From: Anthopleura xanthogrammica
Taxonomy: Eukaryota; Cnidaria; Anthozoa; Actiniaria; Actiniidae
Assembly: GCA_964019055.1 (NCBI GenBank)
Contig: OZ025220.1
Coordinates: 6,718,120 to 6,782,119 of the forward strand
Direction of reading: 5' to 3'
DNA length: 64,000 nucleotides
Shown: positions 41,981 to 64,000 of the stretch, piece after piece
How the letters are laid out: each line of letters starts with the position of its first letter
Position numbering within the stretch: position 1 is the stretch's first letter
Program-made: the position numbers and the translations under genes
Notes under the pieces: model-generated
Seen by the model: the letters and a program-made list of their open reading frames with translations, nothing else
Told to the model about the DNA's origin: nothing
The model's database searches: none

Positions 41981-43773
41981 CAAAGCAAGGTTTCTGCATA
42001 AAAAGAGATTTCATTTGCCAAATCAAAAATTCCTATTGCTTAATGTCCCAAGACATGGCCGCCATGACATTCATTCGCTCCCCTTAGTTACCGTTGCTAT
42101 GCCCCAGAAGCTCACCAAATTAACAAGGTAGAATATCTCAGAATTGAAAACTCTGATCACGGAAAATTGATCATAAATTGTTTCTATTGTTTCGTTAAAA
42201 TGAAATAAGGTTGCCTCGTAATCTTTGTAGTACTCTTTAAAGCAGATACTGTGTAGTTGTTTGTGGGACAAGATTTTAAATCTACTCGCAATAATGTAAT
42301 GTTTCTGGGTATAATAGGGGAAAAAAGATATTTTTGTCAAATAATCATTATAAACGATAGAAAATACATTAGAAAAAGTAAGAAGAAAAATGAGTCTTGC
42401 ATATAATAAAGCGCTCAATCTCCTTGTTCTTTTTATTTAAAAAATAGAGTCAATTCAAGACACCTTCAAAAATGGATATAATAGCTTTTGGTTGTCATAG
42501 AAACAGTAATGTTGTATTGCATATTCTTTTAGAATAATTTAAGTGCATATTTCAAAATAAAATTACTCAGACTATTATCGTATCAGCTGTTAATCTTGTC
42601 AGAACCAAGGCAGGCAAAGAGAATTCAATTCTATTGAATGCTAAAACAACCTCTGGGTTGACGATCTAAGTCAGGGCACAGCTAACTCGCAAATCGAATT
42701 GTCATTTTGCATTTTAGGTTCTGAGGAAGATAGAGAACTGAAAAAAAAAAACAGAGAAAAAAATTCTCAGGATCAAGGGGGAGAATAAATGTATAGAATA
42801 AATTTGAGAGATTATTATTTCAGTTAACAAAATAGTTTATGCATTAAAAGGTGTCTGTAACCAGAGCTTAAAACTTTAATTTATTGTTAGTAATCTAACC
42901 CTGAGAAGAATTTATTAATAACTGATGAAAACAATATGTTTTTAAAGTGAGTTAAAATGTACAAAAACAAACATAACACACTTAAGATGAGGTACTGGAA
43001 AGTGAGACTTTTTCAAATTGAATTTAGGGTTGTTGTTTTTTTTAGTTTTCCTGTTCTGTACATTGTGCATTCAAAATAACTTTGTGAAAGTGGCCTATGA
43101 TTTCATAAAATTATGAACCAGAAAAAAATCAAAAATTACTTAACCTACAATAATCTTAACCAATATTACTGTAGCCTAGAATGACCTAAATTTGTCATAC
43201 AATCAAACTTTCTGCACGATTTGTCTTCCATTGTCATGCAGTTAATGATCAATATATATAATTAATTTTTATAATTCTTTGCTGGATTATTTTGACAATC
43301 AGTCTTGACACCTATCCATCCATAAATTTTATGTTTGCTTAAGTTTTAATTAAAATTAGTTGTTCAAAAGAATAGAAAAACGAGTTAAAGGACACGAACA
43401 CATAATCATATATCAGCTATGATGATGATAAAAGCAGGATCCAATATTTCAAACAGTCCTTAGATATTCCTACTATATTGTAATTAGTATTGTATTTATT
43501 TAGTGTACTTTCTAATCATTTACTCTACTTTTAATATTTTATACTACATGTAGGAATGCTTACGGATTTTCAAAAAGGCTAAGAATTTGATCTGTTAAAA
43601 AAAAAATATGAATCATAATATATCATAAAATTATGGAGTACAATAGATTAAATTTTCTCAATCAAATTATCTTGTCTGATAATCAAAGTATTCCTATGTA
43701 AGCTGATCTGCATATATTCTGAATCAGCCAAACACATAGGCGATAGCCTTTCGTGGTACTGTAGCTTTATACA

Positions 43774-43957
43774 CAGGGCTCGAAATAGGGGCCTGCCAAT
43801 GGCCAAAATGCAGGTCAAGTTCTACTACTGTCAGGCTAAAACAATTTTGAACTGCCAAATGGAAAATAAAATGGCAGAGGAATTTTGCTCCAAAATTATT
43901 TATCCTGCCGAAAATAAGAAACTGTCAGGCCATTTATCTTTTCTATTTCGAGCCCTG
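43774..43957. mobile_element. MITE of the CAGGGCTCGAAAT family, copy 3
   Basis: The ends CAGGGCTCGAAATAG and CTATTTCGAGCCCTG are perfect inverse repeats. The interior has AATGGCCAAAATGCAGG and related inner pairings. The open frame through it is not a gene. Confidence 0.82.
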
Positions 43958-45129
43958 ATACACTATGATTGCATGGATCCATATGTGCGCTGCAATATTC
44001 TATACATATTGTATATATTACCAGTCCAGTTCTACTCCAAGTGTCTAGACTAGAAATATAATCAACAATCATGATCTCATTGAAAAGGCATTTAAAGTCA
44101 CGCTAAATTGCACTGTCTTTACTACTGTACTTATTGGCTGTTATTGCCAGATATCTAAAGCTACTCTGTCCTGGCTGGCAGCTGGCAGTTAATATTTAAA
44201 TTAACATTTTTGGGGTAGTGGTGTCCGCAGGAGGGGTGATAGGGGATGACATATTTTGGTAGTATATTTTGATTTAATGGTATGAATGATAATAATGATC
44301 ACTACTATGATTTTTAATTTTTGAATCACCATAATTATTTTTAACAATATTTAATATCATCATTATTATATACTATTCTAATTTTACACCTAAATTTTAT
44401 CATTTCGAGAAATTGAAACTTTAGTGGCTTGATGTCTACATTACTGTTGGGTAGCAGTGCAATGTTAGATTATAGTGCAATTTATTTATATTTACATTCT
44501 CTTTCACTGATACTGAATAATGCCGCTATAAAACCTGCTATGAAAAAAGGCACTAGATCGCAGCAATTCACTTCCATAATAGAACCGCTAGTACCATCAT
44601 TACTATATACTATACAATACATATATGGTAGATTTATGTGGCCGCATTAGGGCTGGTGTGGGTGTGTTTCAGGGGGGTACATCAAAATCCCCCCTAAACC
44701 ATAATCAAACCCCTTCAATGAGGATGAGGACCCCCCTGAACCAGCCAGTTGATCAAAAATCCTGCATCTGCCCATGTATGCTATATTTTTATATCTAGAT
44801 ATTTTATACTTTTGATGCATAATTTAAAGCCATCAATATTATTACAATAGATCAAACTAGTTTTAGCATTATAATTTAAAACTGCAGGTTTCTGTGATAA
44901 TACAAACAAATTCTGGAGATGATGACAATACAGGCATTTAGGTCTATTGTTATTCCTGATTGGGGGTAGTACGCATGAGGAAGTAACTCTCAGTATGGTC
45001 ATTCTCGTATACATCTGCCCATGGATTGAGGGATATATATATTATCAGGGTACATGTATATAATAATTAACAGTAAAGTTCTATATTTTTATTGAGCAAT
45101 GATAAGTTTAGGAATTCAAAGGTTTAATT

Positions 45130-45325
45130 CACAGTTCCTTGCACCATCTTGAAAGTTAGCCATGCCTTTGTATCAAAGCAAGACAAATGGTGATCGAGTT
45201 TGCAATGATAGAGACATGTGAATAATTGTCAAAGGTGTTCAAAAATGACTTTATCATTGCAAGCTTACCATTTGTTTCACTTCGATGCAAAGGCACGGCT
45301 ACCTTTAAAGATGAAGCACTAGGAA
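45130..45325. mobile_element. MITE, AGTTCCTTGCACCATCTTGA family, copy 2
   Basis: CACAGTTCCTTGCACCATCT through TCATTGCAAGCTTACC and GGCACGGCTACCTTTAAAG follow the 33496-33710 copy closely. Confidence 0.82.
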
Positions 45326-46829
45326 ATTATTTTATCTTATGTGCTATAATTACAGTATATCACAAAATTTGTACTTAGATGCACAAGAATGAATGATTAG
45401 ATAACATCGAGCTGTCACTTGATGACAACTGGCTTCATTCAAGGCTGGTTTGAATAGTTTTAATACACTGACTCTCGTCTTTCTCCATCAATGCTTTGGT
45501 AAAGATATTTAAAGCTAAGTCACCGGTATCACCCTTGGTTTAGGAGGCAGTTAACATACACTGATCAGATTTAATATTTCGAATCATAATTTAAACAAAC
45601 ACAATCTACAACACCTCCAAAACTCACCTTAAACTTTTAGCTGTCTTTTGTTAACTATAAGACTCAGCCTTCCCAGGAAGTCAAGGGTTTTTAATATTTT
45701 CATTAAGTCAAAATCAAAAGAAAATCCTCTGTTTGGGAAAAGATTGCTTACAATAACATATTTGAGCAGTTTTTGTTTATATTGGATATTTAAAAAGAGG
45801 AATTCAAAATAATTTGCGAATACTTCCATTTATTTGAAATAGCATCGAGTAAAATGAATAAAAGTTAATTTCATAAAAATTAAAGTGAATAAACGCGAAA
45901 TAAAAAGGAGATTTGTCGATGTCATTGTAGGCTAGAAATGTTTGTCCAAAATGGTTGCCATCACATCATAAGAATAAGAAGCGATTTTTGAACATTCACC
46001 TCAAAAACACAACACATTTAACAGGAAAATGAACTTATAAGATAGTTGTTTATCGATAGCAAAGAGTCAGAACATTTTATCGTAAATTAGAAGTCGGAAA
46101 AAAGGATAAAAACTTATGAAAACAAACGATGAATGAAATTTTAAGAAGCGACAAAGGACAGAAAAAAATACGATCAGGAAACTAAGACAAGTCAAATTGA
46201 CTTTTTAAAAACGACAGATTGCTTAATTATGAGTTAAATAATCATATCTTACCTCGAAAAATGGATTCCACGATGGACTTTCTAGGGAAAACAGATAATC
46301 TTGTGAAGGAAATTATTAACTTGTGATAAGCGTCGAACACACTAGCAGCATCATATCGCTACTACACCTCCCCCCACAGCCGACAATTCATTTTCTTCCT
46401 TATGTAAAAAAAAATACTTTCTTGTCCAATTTCAACTAAAAAAAACCCAAGCAATCCTCTAGATATATTTTTATTTTCAAGAAATCAAAACTTTTTTTCT
46501 TTTTTTTTTTTTAAAGTAAAGTTATAACCTCATTTTTGTTCCCCAGGGGGAAGGAGTGCATTCTTGTTTTGTCACGCTAGCGGAACTGATGACTTTGCGT
46601 GACTAATGAGTGCGCTGTGGCTTTCGGGAGTTGTAGAAGTGGTTTCTATGAGTCAGAAAGTTATGAAGATGAAGAAAGCAGGACCTATACTTTATCGTAA
46701 TGATAAGTTAGGTAGCTGTTTTCAAATACATCAGATTTCAATCAACAATAAGGAACAGATAGAATGACAGGGGAAAACCACAGGAAACCCATGATTATAA
46801 TGTAACAGTATTTTCATTTCCCAATCAGT

Positions 46830-47092
46830 TCTTTCCTTTCCTTTCCTTCCATTCTCTTTTTGTTTCTTTTTTTTTTCGGTTTTCTTTTCTTTACTTTTCT
46901 TTTTTGTTGTGCTTTTTTATTTTTTTTCCTTTTCCTTTCTTTCCTAATAATTTATTTTCTCTAGTTACCTTTCAGTTTCCTTTCCTTTCCTTCTTTGTTT
47001 GTTTCTTTCTTTCTTTTTCTTTTCTGACCATCAATTTCTTTTTCTTTTTTACTCTTACTTTTCTTTTCTTCACTTCCCTTCCTTCGGCTTTC
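46830..47092 (+). repeat. Polypyrimidine tract
   Basis: TTTCC, TTTTC and TTTCTTTC units for about 260 bases. The Phe-rich open frame is an artefact. Confidence 0.9.
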
Positions 47093-47419
47093 ATCGATAT
47101 TGTCGAACGACGCGTGCCACTTGGGTGTGAGGAGGAGGGGAGGGGTGGAGGCGTTTACTCTGGCTGGGATGTCACGCTAGTCACCCATATAAGCGACATA
47201 TGATACGTTATTTCTTGGACATCAGTCTAGTGTGACAATAGTTTTCAAGAGCCTAAGTGGTTTTAACCACTAAAAATGCTCAGTCGTGTTGGACATCACT
47301 CAGTCTAGTGTGACAACAGTTTTCAAGAGCCCTAAGTGGTTAGTGGTATCTATTATTTACAAATACTATCTGGAGACAACTTTGTTCATTGGCCCCTTTA
47401 GCTGCGAACAGTCGCGAAC

Positions 47420-60443
<13,024 letters not shown>

Positions 60444-61049
60444 AAACGGCAGAGCGTGTGTTTCCTTTACAGACCATTTGTTGCATTCCCTTAAGTAACA
60501 TTTCTTTGTTTAATGGAAGATACTTCAAGATAGAGCTGTAGTGAATAGCTGTCTATGAAACTAAATGTCTAAATTCCTAGACGTTTATTTTGTTAGCTTT
60601 CAAGGTACCTAGAGCTACCATTTTCATCATGATTATTACTATCACAGACTTAAAAGCTGACCTATCTACTTGAGATGTTTGCTAATATAATTAAATAATA
60701 GGATATGCTAAAACTGAATACCATTAAATAAGTAAATTAGTTTTTTTGAATTTTCATTGTTTTAAAGAAACCGGGTACACTGGGCTACTTCGGACCTCTA
60801 AGAACCTAAAGAAGTGAAACTTTTCCTAGTGATAACATCTATAGATGTTATAACTCACAGAAAGGGTCGAATATAGAAAATATATACACTCTCAAAATAA
60901 GTATGCCAGTTAGGGAAAGAATGAACTGACTGACTGATAATGTTGACAAAGTTAAAAGGGATATGATATTGTTATTGTCCCACGTTGATAACTGTTTTGG
61001 AATAGATAATCTTGTGAAGGGTATTATTAACGTGTGATAAGCGTCGAAC

Positions 61050-61345
61050 CCGGGGGGGGGGGGGGGTACTCCCTATAATTGACTATACGGGGATGCTCCG
61101 CCCGAAAGGGGTACTTTTTTCAAGCCGCACGTTTGGAAAAGGGGTGGAAATTTGTGAGTTTTGGTATAAAACGGGGGTAGATTTTCTTCAAAAGTATATG
61201 AAAGGGGTACCTTTTCAGGCAAAAAGGTATAAAAAAGGGGTAACTTTTTGCTGAAATTTGGTATAGAAAAGGGTAAGGGGTCGAGAGTCCGGGCGAAGCA
61301 TCCCCGTATGAAAATACCCGAAGCAGCCCCCCCATAAATTTGATG
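61050..61345. mobile_element. MITE beginning CCCGGGGGGGG...TACTCCCTATA
   Basis: ATACGGGGATGCTCCGCCCG at the left pairs with CGGGCGAAGCATCCCCGTAT at the right. Inside are repeated AAAGGGGTA motifs. The terminal G run and TACTCCC start recall a repeat family common in cnidarian genomes. Confidence 0.8.
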
Positions 61346-61709
61346 TTTTGCGCTTGCAATGCATTATTTTAATTTTAAATGGACTAGTCACATGACCAAA
61401 CAAAATCAAACATGTTCAAACAGGTTATTTGAAGCGCGCAAAGCATGCTATGTGGACATCCTGCGCTTGTCTACAATTATGCAAATCAGCACCCAAAAAC
61501 ATAAATTTGATAATTTTGCGCTCGCATTGCATGATTTTAATTTTAGTCACATGACCAAACAAAATCAAACATGTTCAAACAGGTTATTCGAAGCGCGCAA
61601 AGCATGCTATGTGGACATCCTGCGCTTGCCTACAATTATGCAAATCAGCGCCCAAAAACATAAATTTGATGTTTTGCGCCCGCATTGCATGATTTTAATA
61701 CTCTATTGA
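61336..61709. repeat. 159-bp tandem repeat, about 2.3 copies
   Basis: The unit contains CACATGACCAAACAAAATCA, GAAGCGCGCAAAGCATGCTA, GTGGACATCCTGCGCTTG and CATAAATTTGATGTTTTGCG. Copies start at about 61391 and 61550. Confidence 0.9.
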
Positions 61710-64000
61710 CTCACAATGCGCGACGTCATCAATCGAAAAATATACATCCATCAAATTTTTTTCGTGTTCAGACTAGAGGTATCATTAGTCTTCATTCATA
61801 GCTAGAGAAGCACACATTCAGAAAACGAAACTCCTTGACTTGAACGTAAGTAACTTATAGGCTTATAGCATTTTTGAACGGTCGTTTGACTAGCTTACTT
61901 TGAATAGATTGTCTTCCAATTCACAGACAATACAGTTTAATAGAGTACTGCATACCATACATCCGTAAGATAAAACTTGATATGAGTTGAATAATTTCAC
62001 TATTAAATTTGTACAAACTAGTGGATAGCACTGAAGAGCAATTTATTAAAGTCACACAATTATAGCTGCCTTCAGTGTGTTTATTTGTACATGATTTCAT
62101 GCCCAAATGAAATGTTAGTTTTCAGTAGTTAGTTGATAGCTTAAATACAATAAGCGCTATACAGTTGCCGTCTAAAAACACAATGGCATTTGCATTCCAA
62201 AAGTGGGCAGGAACGCTAGAATACCGCTCTCTGCAGATTACACAGGAAGGCCAATGATGAATTCAATGAAATAATTATATGACAATTATTTGAGAGGAAA
62301 CATGAGAATTTGACTTATCACTACAAGAATAAGTATAAACTAAACAAAGGAAGAAGGGGAAAAAATAAAGAAAGGAATAAAGAAAGAAAGAGGGAGAGAG
62401 TGAATGAATGAACAAAAAAACGGAACATTTGGTTTAACCCTGACGTATCCCATTCTCTATGATATGTATAAGCTATTAAAAACTGACGACTAGCAAGGAC
62501 GGTGCAGATGTCTAGAGTACAAACACTATAAAAGCCTGCAGGAAACTGCACTTATTCACTGATACTAAAATAATAGTGCTGTGCTGCAAACGTTTAGTGT
62601 TTGAACTCTATCAATATATATGATAATGTTAAGGCGCAAGAAGGTGGTTGTAACAACCAACGTGTTTCAAAACTCTCAGGCCCGGAGCTTCACCCTACAC
62701 GTAGCGTCTAGAAACCGGTTCTGCCGTGGGGATATGTATATGCGCGGGAATAAGCCATGGGGGGCGAAGGAGAGTTTGTAGTTAGGACGAGGGAAGAACT
62801 TGGAGAGGGGAATATGCAGGAATATATAGTGTGTTCGTGTCGGAAAATGAAAATCGTACCTCGGGATGGTTGTAGAGAGCTTACGTGCCCTAGTTCTAGG
62901 GCTAGTCTGCGTGTGTCTCCTGTCTGTGCCATGGTTGTCTGAGCGTCTGGCGCGAAAGGGGGAATTTCTTGTGTAGCCGAGAATAAGTAGGGTCTTGTGA
63001 GTGAGGCTTGTATGTGGGGGGGGAGGGGGGGAGGGGGGGGGGCCGGAATTCCGAAACGGGGGCTTTAGGGTTTTTTGGGGGTGGGTGGGAAAGGAAAGAA
63101 AATTTTGTTGTTGTTTTGTTTGGTGGGTTACCTGTGTGCGGTCAGCGGTGGTGTGTGGTTGAGTAGGTGAAATAGGAGATGAACGAGGCGACGGATAAGT
63201 ACGGATTGTACAAATGGATGGTGTTGTGTGGTGTAGTTTAAATAGGTCAATAACGGAGGATGGTGAGACGAAGAGGCGATCCTAAGGTAAATAAAGATTT
63301 ATTATAAAACTAGATACTAATATATGGTAAAAATATATGGTGTGGGTGTTGGGGTGATGTTTGTTTGGTATGGTGAGTGAGGGACAAACGTGCGTGTCTT
63401 GAGGCGAAGGCAGTTGTGGGAATTCGAGGTGGAGCTGTGTTGAGCCAGAACGGAGGTGTTTGTAGATCGATTCTTGGAGTGTTGGGGTCTGTATTGTGAT
63501 AGGTTGTGGCTTGTAGCATAGGGGCTGGATAGTTTGTAGATGATTCCTCGTCTGTAGTTGATGGTTTTTAAATTGGTGTTGACTTAGAGCTTGAGAGCTA
63601 TTTGGTAAAAATGTGTTGTGCCTCATGACTTGAGGGTACATTATTTTTGGGCTTGGAGGCTGATACGGTTATATATGTTTCTTGGTTCGTAATTATAGGT
63701 ATAATGTTCGTGTAATTAGCTTGTTGTGGTACCTCGAAAATGGCTATTATAGATGGTGGTTGGAGGTAGGCTGTGTTTTTGGTTCTTCTTCTTAGTTCTG
63801 CGTTCAGTTGTAGGTGACTGTTGATGTAGTCAGTGGAATATCAGTAGATTTTTGTAGTTTGCTTGTCTTGGATCCGTTTTTATAACTGTGAACTGGTATC
63901 ATAATGTCCAGAGTTTGTCCCTGTGTGTGAGTATGGTGTGTGCAGGGAGTGTGTATGTGAGTAAACTTAAAATTAAAATTAAATAAAATATGTTGTAAAA

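Larger units (their letters stand above)
41705..47419. other. Intergenic region between divergent PRUNE2-like and glucosidase genes
   Basis: No coding exon recognised in 5.7 kb. It contains MITEs at 41822, 43774 and 45130, a 57-bp-minisatellite unit at 42643-42698, a polypyrimidine tract at 46830-47090 and a direct duplication at 47216-47341 (TCTAGTGTGACAA...GTTTTCAAGAGCC twice) just before the glucosidase start. A minus-strand donor-like site (TTTTTCGAG|GTAAGA, GT at about 46255) could end a non-coding first exon of the PRUNE2-like gene. Confidence 0.55.
60444..64000. other. Region 3' of the glucosidase gene
   Basis: No gene recognised. It contains an ATTAAA at 60723 that could serve glucosidase 3'-end formation, a G-run MITE (61050-61345), a 159-bp tandem repeat (61336-61709) and, from about 62690 to the end, plus-strand DNA unusually rich in G and T. 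The longest open frame there (63282-63641, minus) encodes an unrecognised Gln/His/Pro/Thr-rich peptide. Confidence 0.55.

Noticed and set aside
43799..44053. 84-aa frame
   Set aside because: It overlaps a complete CAGGGCTCGAAAT inverted-repeat element.
61359..61709. 116-aa frame with internal repeat
   Set aside because: It lies wholly in a 159-bp tandem repeat and shows no recognisable protein features.

Overview
The window is eukaryotic, intron-rich, AT-rich nuclear DNA. The gene content (animal p24, LEDGF/HRP2, TMEM232, BNIP2/PRUNE2 and GH31 homologues), the compact multi-exon genes and the many short palindromic DNA-transposon derivatives of the CAGGGCTCGAAAT, CAGTGGCGTAGC and ATATTACATGG types suggest an early-branching metazoan, most likely an anthozoan cnidarian (sea anemone or coral). 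The animal assignment is firm; the anthozoan one is inference.

Layout. (1) 1-3964: no gene recognised, several foldback repeats. (2) 3965-6681, minus: 3-exon TMED3/7-type p24 cargo receptor. (3) 6682-10068: polypyrimidine tract and palindromic elements. (4) 10069-17457, minus: 14-exon PWWP plus integrase-binding-domain (IBD) chromatin protein (PSIP1/LEDGF-HDGFL2 type). It ends in an 87-bp in-frame tandem repeat in which every unit carries its own 5' splice site. (5) 17458-17850: short shared promoter. (6) 17851-27257, plus: 16-exon TMEM232 homologue. (7) 27258-31469: tail-to-tail intergenic DNA. (8) 31470-41704, minus: 8-exon BCH-domain (BNIP2/PRUNE2/caytaxin) gene dominated by a 5.07-kb first coding exon of acidic tandem repeats, followed by four AKAP-like amphipathic helices. 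(9) 41705-47419: no gene recognised. (10) 47420-60443, plus: 24-exon GH31 alpha-glucosidase with signal peptide, trefoil and hydrophobic C-tail. (11) 60444-64000: repeats, and a G/T-rich block with no recognised gene.

Every exon chain was built by hand from AG/GT boundaries. In all five genes the phases close exactly from ATG to stop (209, 703, 934, 2002 and 928 aa). The genes do not form a pathway: p24 acts in the early secretory route, PSIP1-like on chromatin, TMEM232 in cilia or flagella by homology, the BCH protein in trafficking or signalling scaffolds, and the glucosidase in maltose or glycogen breakdown.

The most interesting points are the AKAP-like helix array in the BCH protein, the array of alternative donors in the LEDGF homologue, a triplicated acceptor/exon fragment in the BCH gene, and a 1,045-bp transposon with a 5-bp target duplication whose unoccupied site survives as a second repeat copy 24 kb away.
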